Shown piece by piece: positions 17,871 to 28,780 of a DNA stretch of 64,000 nt (its first letter is position 1; each line of letters opens with the position of its first letter). Position numbers and translations under genes: made by a program. The notes below the pieces were generated by a model. That model searched no databases. It was not told the origin of the DNA and worked only from the letters and a program-made list of their open reading frames with translations. The DNA comes from Streptomyces albireticuli. GTDB taxonomy: Bacteria; Actinomycetota; Actinomycetes; Streptomycetales; Streptomycetaceae. The stretch covers positions 2,882,001 through 2,946,000 of the forward strand of contig NZ_CP021744.1 of NCBI RefSeq assembly GCF_002192455.1, written 5' to 3'.

Positions 17871-19232
17871 ATGGCACAGCCCGCCGGCGAGCGCGGCAGC
17901 ACCGAGCTCCACCGCACGCTCACCTTCCGGGACCTGGTCGTCTACGGCCTCCTCTTCATCGCCCCCATGGCGCCCGTCGGCGTCTTCGGCACCCTCGGCG
18001 CGAAGTCGCACGGCGCGGTCGCCCTCGTCTACGTGGTGGCCACGGTCGCCATGGCGTTCACCGCCTTCTCGTACGCGCAGATGGTCCGGGTGGCCCCGCA
18101 GGCCGGCTCGGTCTACACCTACGCGCGGGTGGGGCTCGGCGAGGGGCCGGGCTTCATCGCCGGCTGGATGGCGATGCTCGACTACCTGCTGATCCCGGCC
18201 GTCGCGTACCTCTTCTCCGGGATCGCGATGAACGCGCTGGTGCCCGAGGTCTCCCGGTGGGTGTGGACGGCGATCGCCGTGGTCGTCACGACCGGGCTGA
18301 ACCTCTGGGGGGTGCGGGCCGCGGCGCTCGTCGGCTTCCTGGTGCTGGCCATGGAGATCGTGGTGCTGCTGGTCTTCCTGGCCTCGGCCGTCTTCGCGCT
18401 AGCCGAGAAGGGCGCCCGGCGCGACTGGCTGTCGCCCCTGACCGGCGAGGGCGGGCTCACCACGGGGGCGGTCTTCGCCGCGGTGTCCGTGGCGGTGCTG
18501 TCGTACCTGGGCTTCGACGCGATCGCCGCCTTCGCGGAGGAGTCCGCGGGCGGCTCGGCCCGGGTGGCCCGGGCCGTGATGACGTGCCTGGCGGTGGCGG
18601 GCGTGCTGTTCGTCGCCCAGACGTACCTGGCGGCGCTGCTCGCCCCCATGTCCGCCGCTGAGCTGGCCGCGGACCCGGCGGCCCAGGGCTCGGCGTTCTA
18701 CGACACGGTGGACGCGTCGACGGGCGCGTGGCTGCACGACCTGGTGGCCGCGAGCAAGGCGATCGGCGCCGCGTTCGCCGCCCTGGCCGGGCAGGCGGCG
18801 GCGGGCCGGCTGCTGTTCGCGATGGCCCGCGACCGCCGGCTGCCGGCCCTGCTGGCCAAGGTCGACCGCGGCTCCGGCGTACCCCGCCCCGCCCTGCTGG
18901 GCGCGGCGGCGGTGACGCTGGTGGCGGCGGTCTGGGCGGCCCGCCGCGACGACGGCCTGGACCGGCTGGTCTCGGTCGTGGACGTGGGCGCGCTGGTCGC
19001 CTTCGCGCTGCTGCACCTGTCGGTGATCGGCTGGTTCGCGGTACGGAAGCGGGGCGGTCCGACGCATCCGGTACGGCATGTGGTGGTACCGCTGCTGGGA
19101 CTGGCCGTGGTGATCGCGGTCGTGGTGAAGGCGGCGGCGACGGCCCAGATCGTGGGCGGGGTGTGGCTGGCGGTGGGCCTGGGGGTCCTGATCACCCAAC
19201 GCCTCCGGCGCGGGTCGGCGGGCGTGGGGTGA
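17871..19232 (+). CDS. APC-family amino-acid/polyamine permease
   Basis: The 453-residue inner-membrane transporter has about 12 hydrophobic segments. [15 protein letters not shown] stands where the first-helix glycine motif of the APC fold is expected, and [20 protein letters not shown] is the second-helix signature. GYLGFD-type residues ([15 protein letters not shown]) occur in helix 6. The pattern is like putrescine/amino-acid importers, but no residue fixes the substrate. A GAGGGG ribosome site lies before the ATG. It is divergent from ispH with about 120 bp between and is followed by xseA with its own promoter. Confidence 0.87.
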   Translation: MAQPAGERGSTELHRTLTFRDLVVYGLLFIAPMAPVGVFGTLGAKSHGAVALVYVVATVAMAFTAFSYAQMVRVAPQAGSVYTYARVGLGEGPGFIAGWMAMLDYLLIPAVAYLFSGIAMNALVPEVSRWVWTAIAVVVTTGLNLWGVRAAALVGFLVLAMEIVVLLVFLASAVFALAEKGARRDWLSPLTGEGGLTTGAVFAAVSVAVLSYLGFDAIAAFAEESAGGSARVARAVMTCLAVAGVLFVAQTYLAALLAPMSAAELAADPAAQGSAFYDTVDASTGAWLHDLVAASKAIGAAFAALAGQAAAGRLLFAMARDRRLPALLAKVDRGSGVPRPALLGAAAVTLVAAVWAARRDDGLDRLVSVVDVGALVAFALLHLSVIGWFAVRKRGGPTHPVRHVVVPLLGLAVVIAVVVKAAATAQIVGGVWLAVGLGVLITQRLRRGSAGVG

Positions 19233-19306
19233 CGTGCCCGCGGTCCCGCGCGGACACCGACGGCGAAGGCCCGCGCTGAGACCCCCACACTGTCAGCGCA
19301 CGCGAC

Positions 19307-19312
19307 TACGCT
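19307..19312 (+). promoter_or_regulatory. Predicted -10 box of a leaderless promoter (xseA)
   Basis: TACGCT starts 12 nt before the ATG of xseA and no Shine-Dalgarno intervenes. Confidence 0.45.
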
Positions 19313-19318
19313 CGCGCC

Positions 19319-20596
19319 ATGGCTCTGAGCACGTCCCCCGACACCCCGATCCCCGTCGGCCAGGTGTCCCGGCTGATCGGCGGCTGGATCGACCGCCTGG
19401 GCGCCGTATGGGTCGAGGGGCAGATCACCCAGCTGTCCCGGCGGCCCGGCGCGGGCGTGGTGTTCCTGACGCTGCGCGACCCGTCGCACGACATCTCGCT
19501 GTCCGTGACCTGCTACCGCGCGGTCTTCGACCAGGTCGCCGACATCGTCTCGGAGGGCGCGCGCGTCGTCGTGCACGCCAAGCCGGAGTGGTACGCGCCG
19601 CGCGGCCAGCTGTCCCTGCGGGCCGCCGAGATCCGGCCGGTCGGCGTCGGCGAGCTGCTGGCACGGCTGGAGCAGCTGAAGAGGTCGCTGACTGCGGAGG
19701 GTCTGTTCGCCGCCGACCGCAAGCGGCCGCTGCCGTTCCTGCCGCAGCTGATCGGGCTGGTCTGCGGCCGCGCCTCCGCCGCCGAGCGGGACGTCCTGGA
19801 GAACGCCCGGCACCGCTGGCCGGCGGTCCGCTTCGAGGTGCGCAACGTCCCGGTGCAGGGCGTGCACGCCGTACCGGCGGTCATCGAGGCGGTCACGGAG
19901 CTGGACGGGAAGCCCGAGGTCGACGTGATCATCGTGGCGCGGGGCGGCGGCAGCGTGGAGGACCTGCTGCCGTTCTCGGACGAGCAGCTCGTACGGGCGG
20001 TCGCCGGGTGCCGTACGCCGGTGGTGTCGGCGATCGGGCACGAGCCGGACACCCCGCTCCTGGACCTCGTCGCCGACCTGCGGGCCTCCACGCCCACCGA
20101 CGCCGCCAAGCGCGTGGTGCCGGACGTCGGCGAGGAGCTGGTCCGGGTGCGGCAGCTGCGGGACCGCGCGCTGCGCTGCGTCACCGGGTTCCTTGACCGC
20201 GAGGAGCGAGGGCTCGCGGCGGTCCGGGCGCGCCCGTGCGTCGAGCGGCCGCAGCGGATGGTGGACGAGCGGGAGGCGCAGGTCACGGCGCTGGCCGAGC
20301 GGTCGCGGCGCACGCTCGGGCACCTGCTGGACCGGGCGGAGTCCGAGCTGTCGCACACCCACGCGCGGGTGGTCGCGCTGTCCCCGGCGGCGACCCTGCG
20401 CCGTGGCTACGCCGTGCTCCAGCACGCGGACGGCTCGGTGGTGCGGGCCGCGGCCGAGGTGACGGCCGAGGAGGAGCTGCGGGCACGGGTCGCGGAGGGT
20501 GAGTTCGCGGTGCGGGTCACGTCCGCGGAGACGCCTACGGAACCGTCCGCGGAGCCGTCGGCGGACGTGCGGCCCGGTGTCACTCCCCCCGCTTAG
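19319..20596 (+). CDS. xseA: Exodeoxyribonuclease VII large subunit
   Basis: The 425-residue subunit degrades single-stranded DNA with XseB. An N-terminal OB fold (about 12-105; [22 protein letters not shown]..., [15 protein letters not shown]) binds ssDNA. The catalytic core carries [32 protein letters not shown] and [15 protein letters not shown] long coiled coil with [14 protein letters not shown] follows, then a Pro/Glu-rich tail. The TAG stop is also the start of the -10-like box of xseB. All family motifs are intact. Confidence 0.97.
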   Translation: MALSTSPDTPIPVGQVSRLIGGWIDRLGAVWVEGQITQLSRRPGAGVVFLTLRDPSHDISLSVTCYRAVFDQVADIVSEGARVVVHAKPEWYAPRGQLSLRAAEIRPVGVGELLARLEQLKRSLTAEGLFAADRKRPLPFLPQLIGLVCGRASAAERDVLENARHRWPAVRFEVRNVPVQGVHAVPAVIEAVTELDGKPEVDVIIVARGGGSVEDLLPFSDEQLVRAVAGCRTPVVSAIGHEPDTPLLDLVADLRASTPTDAAKRVVPDVGEELVRVRQLRDRALRCVTGFLDREERGLAAVRARPCVERPQRMVDEREAQVTALAERSRRTLGHLLDRAESELSHTHARVVALSPAATLRRGYAVLQHADGSVVRAAAEVTAEEELRARVAEGEFAVRVTSAETPTEPSAEPSADVRPGVTPPA

Positions 20597-20599
20597 GCT
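20594..20599 (+). promoter_or_regulatory. Predicted -10 box for xseB, embedded in the xseA stop codon
   Basis: TAGGCT begins with the TAG stop of xseA and lies 13 nt before the xseB ATG. xseB has no Shine-Dalgarno, so it may be made from its own leaderless mRNA as well as from the xseA transcript. Confidence 0.4.
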
Positions 20600-20606
20600 G
20601 GACGAC

Positions 20607-20858
20607 ATGGCGAAGACGGGTGCGACAGCCGAGGACAGCGGCTCCGGCGAGAGCGTGCTGGGGTACGAGCAGGCGCGGGACGAACTGATCGAGGTGGTGC
20701 GCCGCCTGGAGGCGGGCGGCACCACGCTGGAGGAGTCCCTGGCGCTGTGGGAGCGCGGCGAGGAGCTGTCGAAGGTGTGCCGGCACTGGCTGGAGGGGGC
20801 GCGGGCGCGGCTGGACGCGGCGCTGGCGGAGTCCGAGGACGTGTCGGCCGAAGGCTGA
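20607..20858 (+). CDS. xseB: Exodeoxyribonuclease VII small subunit
   Basis: The 83-residue partner of XseA is needed for nuclease activity in E. coli. [37 protein letters not shown] gives the family's helical hairpin, including YEQARDEL and [11 protein letters not shown]. The ATG is 10 nt after the xseA stop. It is followed by a full copy of the dispersed palindromic repeat, which probably also ends transcription. Confidence 0.95.
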   Translation: MAKTGATAEDSGSGESVLGYEQARDELIEVVRRLEAGGTTLEESLALWERGEELSKVCRHWLEGARARLDAALAESEDVSAEG

Positions 20859-20865
20859 CGGGCCG

Positions 20866-21088
20866 GGGGCGGGGCCTTTTCCCCAGCCCCGCCCCTTCCC
20901 GAAACCGGGGGCAAGCCCCCGGACCCCCTTCCGCGCTGACGCGCGGTGTCCTCAAGCGCCGGACGGGCTGAATTCACCCGGTTCCGGGCAACCACTCAGC
21001 CCGTCCGGCGCTTGAGGACCGGGGTCCGGGGCGGAGCCCCGGTATCGGGAAGGGGCGGGGCTGGGGAAAGGCCCCGCGCAGCGGCCCA
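20866..21088 (+). repeat. Dispersed palindromic repeat, copy A (complete)
   Basis: This 3' intergenic element has nested inverted repeats. The outer arms are CCCAGCCCCGCCCCTTCCCG and its complement near 21048-21068. The inner perfect 23-bp arms (20949-20971 and 20996-21018, containing CAAGCGCCGGACGGGCTG) flank a 24-nt loop. The same architecture recurs at 27017 and 54549. It fills most of the 366-nt gap between xseB and the nitroreductase gene and carries no ORF. Confidence 0.85.
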
Positions 21089-21149
21089 CAACCCACCGCA
21101 CCCTCGGCACACCCCCACCCCCCCGTGACCCGCCCCACCCCCCCTTTGG

Positions 21150-21177
21150 TTGAACTTTCACCTATCTCGCGTACAGT
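21150..21177 (+). promoter_or_regulatory. Predicted vegetative promoter of the nitroreductase gene
   Basis: TTGAAC (21150-21155) and TACAGT (21172-21177) are separated by 16 bp, close to the sigma-HrdB consensus. The transcript would start near 21184, with a 40-nt leader containing GAAGGTG. Confidence 0.6.
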
Positions 21178-21224
21178 GGACGACATCAGCACAGCCCTCT
21201 GCACGTAATAGAAGGTGTTTTTTC

Positions 21225-21815
21225 ATGACTCTCGCCCTCGACCCCGCCGCCCAGGACCTCCTCTTCCGCGAGGCCCGCACCGCCAACACCTTCTCCGCCG
21301 AACCGGTGACCGACGAGCAGATCCAGGCCGTCTACGACCTGGTCAAGTACGCCCCGACCGCCTTCAACCAGTCGCCGCTGCGCGTCGTCCTGGTCCGCTC
21401 CGAGGAGGCCCGCGAGCGTCTGGTGGGTCACATGGCCGAGGGCAACCAGGCCAAGACCCGCACCGCGCCGCTGGTCGCCATCCTCGCCACGGACAACGAG
21501 TTCCACGAGGAGCTGCCGGCGCTGTTCCCGCACTTCCCGCAGGCCAAGGACGTGTTCTTCGCCGAGCGTCCGGCCCGTGAGCAGTCGGCCGCGCTCAACG
21601 GCGCGCTCCAGGCCGCGTACTTCATCGTGGGCGTCCGCGCCGCCGGCCTGGCCGCGGGCCCGATGACCGGCTTCGACTTCGCGGGCGTCCAGAAGGAGTT
21701 CCTGGACGACGACCACACCCCGCTGATGGTCGTGAACATCGGCAAGCCGGGCGAGGACGCCTGGTTCCCCCGCTCGCCGCGCCTCTCCTACGAGCAGGTC
21801 GTCACGACCGTCTGA
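21225..21815 (+). CDS. Nitroreductase-family protein (malonic semialdehyde reductase-like)
   Basis: The 196-residue FMN enzyme is of the RutE/HadB-like group. FREARTANTFSAEPVTDEQI, YAPTAFNQSPLRVVLVRS (FMN phosphate and ring binding) and the AYFIVGVRAAGLAAGPMTGFD dimer/FMN motif are present at the usual spacing. RutE-type enzymes reduce malonic semialdehyde in pyrimidine breakdown, but no rut genes are near, so the substrate is open. The ATG has GAAGGTG 7 nt upstream and a good vegetative promoter further up. A strong terminator follows. Confidence 0.9.
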   Translation: MTLALDPAAQDLLFREARTANTFSAEPVTDEQIQAVYDLVKYAPTAFNQSPLRVVLVRSEEARERLVGHMAEGNQAKTRTAPLVAILATDNEFHEELPALFPHFPQAKDVFFAERPAREQSAALNGALQAAYFIVGVRAAGLAAGPMTGFDFAGVQKEFLDDDHTPLMVVNIGKPGEDAWFPRSPRLSYEQVVTTV

Positions 21816-21842
21816 CCGGACGCGTCACCCGCGAAAGCGAAC

Positions 21843-21892
21843 AGCGGAACGGCCCGTCCTCCCCGATGCCGGGGAGGACGGGCCGTTCCGCT
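21843..21892. terminator. Bidirectional terminator
   Basis: A perfect 22-bp stem around a 6-nt loop (arm AGCGGAACGGCCCGTCCTCC and following CC) lies between the convergent nitroreductase and DUF4245 genes. Confidence 0.85.
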
Positions 21893-21915
21893 GGACAGAC
21901 GGGAACAGAAGCCGG

Positions 21916-22476
21916 TCAGGCCTTGCCCGCCCCTTCCGGCAGAGTCTTCTTCTCCGCCTTGAGCGACGCGGCCATCTCCCCGAGCCGCTCGTAGGAGGCC
22001 GTGCCGGTGACGACCGTGGTCACCCCGCGCTCCTCGCGCACCAGGGCGTTGTACTTCTCGCCCTCGTAGCGGCGCCAGGTGGCGTCGCCCACCTTCTGCG
22101 TCCCGCTCGTCCGCTCCGCCCGCCGGCTCACCTCGTCGATGAACTCGGCCGCCGGGCCGTCGCTCTGCTCGACCGCCACGTACTCCTTCTGCGGGTCGAG
22201 GAAGCCCAGGTGCCAGAGCGAGCCTTCCTTGCCGCCCGCCCGGTACGAGACGGAGGTCGCGCGCCAGCCCTCGGCCAGCCCCTCGGGTGCCGCGACGGCG
22301 TACGGCGCGGCGCGGCGCGCCGTGTCGAGCTCCACGCGGTAGCCGACCGTCTTCACGGGGTCGTTGCTTTCGTCGTGCGGAATGAAGACATAGCTCACGA
22401 ACGCCACGGGGATCACCACCGCGAGCGAGAGCAGCATGTTCCGTACGGTCTGCGCCTTGCCATTCCTACCAGCCAC
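21916..22476 (-). CDS. DUF4245 membrane-anchored protein
   Basis: The 186-residue protein has one N-terminal membrane helix (about residues 13-30, MLLSLAVVIPVAFVSYVF), so the bulk is outside the membrane. The extracytoplasmic part contains the DUF4245 pattern (YRVELDTARRAAPYAV, SVSYRAGGKEGSLWHLGFLD, YVAVEQSDG, VTTVVTGTASYERLGEMAAS). Function unknown; it is regularly found beside glpX in Streptomyces, in divergent orientation as here. The start is GTG 22476. Confidence 0.85.
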   Translation of the reverse strand: MAGRNGKAQTVRNMLLSLAVVIPVAFVSYVFIPHDESNDPVKTVGYRVELDTARRAAPYAVAAPEGLAEGWRATSVSYRAGGKEGSLWHLGFLDPQKEYVAVEQSDGPAAEFIDEVSRRAERTSGTQKVGDATWRRYEGEKYNALVREERGVTTVVTGTASYERLGEMAASLKAEKKTLPEGAGKA

Positions 22477-22694
22477 CCCACCATCGTCCCCTATGGCCCG
22501 AACGATCTCGACGCCGGAGGGGGGGTGCGCCGCGCACGGGGCTCCCGGGCGCCGTGAACCTTGACGACGCTCATGCGTGGGGCGCCCTGCTCACTCTCGC
22601 AGTAAGCAGATAAAGTCATCAGCACCCTCACCCTCTGCCCCGCCAAGGGGACGAGGGGCCCCACGGCCGTCGCCGTACAGAAAGGTGCGCTCCG

Positions 22695-23726
22695 ATGACC
22701 GATCATCATCTGCCGTCCCCGCTGGAAGTCAGCCCCGAGGCCCCCGACCGGAACCTCGCCCTGGAGCTCGTCCGGGTCACCGAGGCCGGCGCCATGGCGT
22801 CGGGCCGCTGGGTCGGTCGCGGCGACAAGAACGGCGCGGACGGCGCCGCGGTCAAGGCCATGCGCGCCCTCATCGGCACCGTCTCCATGAACGGTGTCGT
22901 CGTCATCGGCGAGGGCGAGAAGGACAACGCCCCCATGCTCTACAACGGTGAGCGCGTGGGCGACGGGACCGGCGCCGAGTGCGACGTCGCCGTGGACCCG
23001 GTGGACGGCACCACCCTCACCGCCAAGGGCATGGCCAACGCGGTCTCCGTGATGGCCGTCGCCGACCGCGGCTCCATGTTCGACCCGTCCGCGGTCTTCT
23101 ACATGGACAAGCTGGTCACCGGCCCCGAGGCCGCCGACTACGTCGACATCAACGCCCCGGTGGCCGTCAACATCCGGCGCGTCGCGAAGGCCAAGCACTC
23201 CTCGCCCGAGGACGTCACGGTCGTCGTCCTGGACCGCCCCCGCCACGACGGGATCGTCAAGGAGATCCGCGAGGCCGGCGCCCGCATCAAGTTCATCTCC
23301 GACGGCGACGTGGCCGGCGCGATCATGGCGGTGCGCGAGGGCACGGGCATCGACCTGCTGCTCGGCGTCGGCGGTACGCCCGAGGGCATCATCGCGGCCT
23401 GCGCGATCAAGTGCCTCGGCGGCACCATCCAGGCGAAGCTGTGGCCCAAGGACGACGAGGAGCGCGAGCGCGCCCTGGCCGCCGGTCACGACCTCGACAA
23501 GGTCCTGCACACCGACGACCTCGTCCGCGGTGACAACGTCTTCTTCGTCGCCACCGGCATCACCGACGGCGAGCTGCTGCGCGGCGTGCGCTACCGCGCG
23601 GAGACCGCGACCACGCAGTCGCTCGTCATGCGGTCCAAGTCGGGCACGATCCGGCAGATCGACTCCACGCACCGGCTGTCCAAGCTGCGCGCGTACAGCA
23701 GGGTGGACTTCGAGCGCCCCAGCTGA
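22695..23726 (+). CDS. glpX: Class II fructose-1,6-bisphosphatase
   Basis: The 343-residue gluconeogenic enzyme hydrolyses fructose-1,6-bisphosphate. Metal- and substrate-binding motifs are [22 protein letters not shown] and [10 protein letters not shown], followed by [17 protein letters not shown] and [22 protein letters not shown]. The length is typical. An AAAGGTG ribosome site precedes the ATG by 7 nt. A strong hairpin follows, before the convergent wblI gene. Confidence 0.97.
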   Translation: MTDHHLPSPLEVSPEAPDRNLALELVRVTEAGAMASGRWVGRGDKNGADGAAVKAMRALIGTVSMNGVVVIGEGEKDNAPMLYNGERVGDGTGAECDVAVDPVDGTTLTAKGMANAVSVMAVADRGSMFDPSAVFYMDKLVTGPEAADYVDINAPVAVNIRRVAKAKHSSPEDVTVVVLDRPRHDGIVKEIREAGARIKFISDGDVAGAIMAVREGTGIDLLLGVGGTPEGIIAACAIKCLGGTIQAKLWPKDDEERERALAAGHDLDKVLHTDDLVRGDNVFFVATGITDGELLRGVRYRAETATTQSLVMRSKSGTIRQIDSTHRLSKLRAYSRVDFERPS

Positions 23727-23790
23727 CGCCCGAAGGCGCCTCCCTCGGCCGCGGATCCCGCGACGACTTCCGACCGGCCGGCGCCGGTCA

Positions 23791-23838
23791 CCGGACGGGC
23801 CGGGAGCGGCCGGCCTCGGCCGGTCCCGGCCCGTCCGG
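23791..23838. terminator. Bidirectional terminator between glpX and wblI
   Basis: CCGGACGGGCCGGGA and TCCCGGCCCGTCCGG form a perfect 15-bp stem with an 18-nt GC-rich loop. Confidence 0.75.
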
Positions 23839-23888
23839 GTGCCGCGAGCGCGGACGGGTGCGCCCCGGACGGACCCGGGCCCGCACGC

Positions 23889-24245
23889 TCAGCCCGCTGC
23901 GGCGATGCGTGTCGTGCGCGCCAGCTCGGCCTCGCGGCGGCGCCGGCGGGCGAGCACCACGCGGCGCTCGGCCGCGGTGAGACCGCCCCACACCCCGTAG
24001 GGCTCCGGCTGGAGCAGGGCGTGCTCCCGGCATTCGACCATCACGGGGCAGCGGGCGCAGACCCGCTTCGCGGCCTCCTCACGGGAGAGCCGCGCGGCCG
24101 TGGGTTCCTTGGATGGTGCGAAGAAGAGCCCGGCTTCATCCCGGCGGCACACCGCCTCCGAATGCCAGGGGCCGGCCTGATCCCTGGCGGAAATCCGCTG
24201 GGACGGTACGGCGGCTTCCTGCAGGGGCTGATGCGGTAGCAGCAC
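23889..24245 (-). CDS. wblI: WhiB-like iron-sulfur transcription factor (WblI-like)
   Basis: The 118-residue regulator has the four [4Fe-4S] cysteines of the Wbl family: Cys33 (AVCRRDE), Cys63 and Cys66 (RVCARCP) and Cys72 (VECREHAL). The turn motif GVWGG (84-88) and a basic C-terminal helix (ERRVVLARRRRREAEL) complete the family pattern. Wbl proteins bind sigma factor region 4 and respond to redox or NO. The gene stands between glpX and a DUF1707 gene, the place of wblI in S. coelicolor as I recall it; the symbol rests on that synteny. The GTG start has AGGAG 6 nt upstream. Confidence 0.85.
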   Translation of the reverse strand: MLLPHQPLQEAAVPSQRISARDQAGPWHSEAVCRRDEAGLFFAPSKEPTAARLSREEAAKRVCARCPVMVECREHALLQPEPYGVWGGLTAAERRVVLARRRRREAELARTTRIAAAG

Positions 24246-24425
24246 GGTCTACTCCTGACGACGGCTTTGCTGGGCCGATTGAGTCACCTTTGCCCGCCTC
24301 CACTGCGCACGGCCATTCGCACCGGCAGCCGTACGAGAGACGATGCACCAAGCTTTACCCGCTGTGCGCGTGCTTATTCACACCGTTGCCATGAGCGGAA
24401 CGCCGTCAGCCGCCGCCGGGCGCGA

Positions 24426-25178
24426 TCAGCCCGCCGCGCGGAGGTTCTTGAGCCGCTTTCCGCGCCGGGGTTTGGCCTCCACACCGCCGAAGAACGCGAA
24501 GCCGGTGACGGAGACGACCGGGGCGTCGGGGTCGGGCGCCTCCTGGGTCCGGACGTCGAAACCGCCGAAGACGCCGCCTCCCGTGGTGCGCAGCGTGACG
24601 TTCTCGGGGACCTTGATGTCGACGCCGCCGAACACCGCGACCGCGTTGATCACGATCTCCCGGCGCTCGAAGACCGCCTCCGTCAGATCGATCTCCACCC
24701 CGCCGAACAGCGCGAAGGCGTTGGTCCGCCGCGGCACCCGCCAGCGGCCCTTGCGGCCGGCCCCGCCGAAGACGGCGACCAGGTTCTCCGTGCTCTCGGA
24801 GCCCTCCGGACCCGCGCCACCGGGGCGCGCCACGTCGTGGTCGTACGGGCGCGGGTGGGCCGGGGCGGCCCGGCCGGCGTCCGGGGCGCCACCGCCCGCG
24901 CGGGGCAGGTCGCGGACGAGCGGCTCCAGCTCCCCGAGCGTCCGGGCCCCGTAGACGGCGCCGACCCGCTCGCCGTGCTCCTCCGCCGTGAGGCGCCCCT
25001 CGGCCAGGGCCTCGCGCAGGATGTCCGCGATCCGGTCGCGGTCGGCGTCGGAGGCGCGGATCCCGGGCGCACCGGGCAGACCGGACGGACCGGGCTCCGT
25101 CACGGCCACCGGCACGGGCTCGGGCGGGCTCTCGGACCCGCTCGGTCGGGGCCGCTTCTCGAACGATGGCTTGTCCAC
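24426..25178 (-). CDS. DUF1707 protein with repeated FGG beta segments
   Basis: The 250-residue protein has a disordered Pro-rich start, then a DUF1707 (SHOCT-like) helical domain at about 40-92 (IRASDADRDRIADILREALA, GRLTAEEHGERVGAVYGART). A C-terminal region has five repeats around Phe-Gly-Gly: VAVFGGAG, FALFGGVEI, VAVFGGVDI, GGVFGGFDV, FAFFGGVEA, spaced 15-25 residues. This resembles the LiaF-type cell-envelope-response fold, a right-handed beta stack. Role unknown; LiaF-like proteins sense cell-wall stress. The gene is divergent from the class I fumarase. Confidence 0.85.
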   Translation of the reverse strand: MDKPSFEKRPRPSGSESPPEPVPVAVTEPGPSGLPGAPGIRASDADRDRIADILREALAEGRLTAEEHGERVGAVYGARTLGELEPLVRDLPRAGGGAPDAGRAAPAHPRPYDHDVARPGGAGPEGSESTENLVAVFGGAGRKGRWRVPRRTNAFALFGGVEIDLTEAVFERREIVINAVAVFGGVDIKVPENVTLRTTGGGVFGGFDVRTQEAPDPDAPVVSVTGFAFFGGVEAKPRRGKRLKNLRAAG

Positions 25179-25335
25179 GACAGCAGCGTAGCGAAACGCG
25201 ATAGATCGCGACCAGGGGAAAGTCGAGATGTACTGAGCCTTACCTCACAAGCCCGGACGCGCGGCGGCCGCCTACGCTTGAGCTGCGCTGCCGAAGGTGC
25301 CAGCCGAAGCCACTGTCGAGTGAGGAATCGCCGCA

Positions 25336-27015
<1,680 letters not shown>

Positions 27016-27016
27016 C

Positions 27017-27155
27017 CGGGCGGGGGCTTTTTCCCAGCCCCGCCCCTTCCCGAATGTCCTCAAGCGCCGGACGGGCTGAAAATCAGCCCGTCCGGCGTTC
27101 GAGGACCGGGGTCCGGGGCGGAGCCCCGGTTTCGGGAAGGGGCGGGGTGGGGGCT
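27017..27155. repeat. Dispersed palindromic repeat, copy B
   Basis: This shorter copy begins 2 nt after the class I fumarase stop and runs into the 3' end of the convergent GDSL gene. Inner arms at 27057-27079 and 27083-27105 pair with two mismatches around a 3-nt loop; outer arms match copies A and C. It can form a bidirectional terminator. Confidence 0.8.
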
Positions 27156-28671
27156 ACGCGAAGCGCTGCGCCGCCGACCCGTCGCACTTCTGGAGCCGCA
27201 CCGCGTCCTTCGCCGACGACAGCGTCAGGCACAGCCCGTCCGCGGCGGCGGGCCGGAACCCGGAACCGTTCCGGACGAACTTCTGGTTCCCCCCACCGTG
27301 GCAGTTCCACAGCACCACAGCCGCCCCCGCCGCGTACTTCCCCTCCGGGACGTCGACGCAGCGGTCGTGGGAGAGCGCCGTGCGCAGCGCGCCCGTGGCG
27401 GAGTCGTACGACCACTCCTGGTTCCGGTTCCCCGTGCAGTCCCAGCCGACGACCGCGGTGCCGTTGCGGCTGGCCGCCCCGTACGCGTCGACGCAGGTCC
27501 CCGTCGCCGCGCCCTTGAGCGGGCGGAAGGAGTCGTCCCAGGCGCCCTCGCGCAGCACCGGCGTCCCCGTGCTGCCGGGGTCGGCGCAGCCGGCCTCGCG
27601 GTAGCCCGCGCGGTAGAGCTGGCTGAGGCAGGACGCGAAGGCGCCGTGCCCGCGCTGGTTGGGGTGGAAGGACTGGCGGACGGAGTTGGAGTCCGGCGGG
27701 AACGGGTTGGTCACGTCGACGTAGAGGCCGCGGGCCCAGGTGTCCTCCATGCACACCTCGTGGCCGTGGAAGAGGCGGGAGTTGTCGAGGTAGGTCGCGC
27801 CGGTGCGGCGGGCCGCCTCGCGCATGCCGCGCTCGAAGGCGGGGACGGCGGTGTTGCGGCCCCAGGCGGCGTCGGAGGTGTAGCCGAGGCAGCCGCCGGG
27901 GAGCTTGCCCGGGAACTTGGGGTTGTCCTCGAAGTCGGGGCCGATCGGGCTGGGGTAGCCCATGACGACGAGCCGGTAGTCGCCGTCGGCGTAGCCCGCG
28001 CCGGTCATGACGGCGCGCAGGTCCCGTACGGTCTGCTCGACCTTGGGCACGAGGCCGTCGACGCGGGCCTGCCAGCCGGGTGCGTACTTGGGCTCGCAGG
28101 TGCCCTGGAGGGTGAGGTAGCGGGTGACGCAGTCGGTCATCACGGGCCCGAACTGGAGGTCGTCGTTGGCGCCGGCGACGAGCAGCACCAGCTTGACGCG
28201 GGTGTTGCGGGCCTTGACGGCGAGGTTGTCGCTCTGGACCAGCTCGTCCGCGTACTGCTTGCTGCCGCCGGCCCGGATGTTGTACGTGGCCGCGCCGGAA
28301 CAGGCCACGTTGTAAGTGACGTCGGCCGGGATGGTGGTGCGGTGGATGGCGGCGTCGGGCGAGCGGTGGCACCAGTTGTCGGGCCCGTTGGTGCCCGGCT
28401 CGTAGGTGCCGACGCCCTCACCCGAGATCTCGCTGTCGCCGAGCGAGACGAGGGAGGTCTTGCGCTGGTCGAGGGGCCGTTCGGCGGCGTCGCCGTAGAG
28501 CTTGAGGGCCTCGGCGGCGCGGATCTTCTCCAGCTCCGGTGCGAGGGGGGTGGCGGCCGCGGCGCGGGGCAGGGCCTGGGCGGTGGGGCCGGTCGCGGCC
28601 ATGCCGCCGAACGCCGCGGCGAGCGCGGCGACGGCGGCGAGGGTACAGCGCAGGGTGGGTCTGCGTGTCAT
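27154..28671 (-). CDS. Secreted GDSL/SGNH esterase with C-terminal ricin-type lectin domain
   Basis: The 505-residue exported enzyme starts with a signal peptide (about 1-33; LAAVAALAAAFGGMAATG, cut near AQA). The SGNH hydrolase domain (about 65-365) has block I SLGDSEISG with the nucleophile serine, GANDD (block III-like) and SFHPNQRGH (block V, catalytic His). Cysteines suggest disulfides. The C-terminal region (about 375-505) is a ricin-B beta-trefoil lectin with QEWSYD and QKFVRN repeats of the QXW type, likely binding polysaccharide. It probably hydrolyses lipid or acyl esters outside the cell. GGGGAGAC precedes the ATG. It is divergent from fumC. Confidence 0.92.
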   Translation of the reverse strand: MTRRPTLRCTLAAVAALAAAFGGMAATGPTAQALPRAAAATPLAPELEKIRAAEALKLYGDAAERPLDQRKTSLVSLGDSEISGEGVGTYEPGTNGPDNWCHRSPDAAIHRTTIPADVTYNVACSGAATYNIRAGGSKQYADELVQSDNLAVKARNTRVKLVLLVAGANDDLQFGPVMTDCVTRYLTLQGTCEPKYAPGWQARVDGLVPKVEQTVRDLRAVMTGAGYADGDYRLVVMGYPSPIGPDFEDNPKFPGKLPGGCLGYTSDAAWGRNTAVPAFERGMREAARRTGATYLDNSRLFHGHEVCMEDTWARGLYVDVTNPFPPDSNSVRQSFHPNQRGHGAFASCLSQLYRAGYREAGCADPGSTGTPVLREGAWDDSFRPLKGAATGTCVDAYGAASRNGTAVVGWDCTGNRNQEWSYDSATGALRTALSHDRCVDVPEGKYAAGAAVVLWNCHGGGNQKFVRNGSGFRPAAADGLCLTLSSAKDAVRLQKCDGSAAQRFA

Positions 28672-28780
28672 CGTGTCTCCCCGGTTTCTGTTGTTACCCG
28701 CGGTATTTACTAGTCGGTAGGTACTTTTGGGAACACGTTGAACCGGACAAACGCTGTTCTTTGTCAGGAGGTAAGTGACG

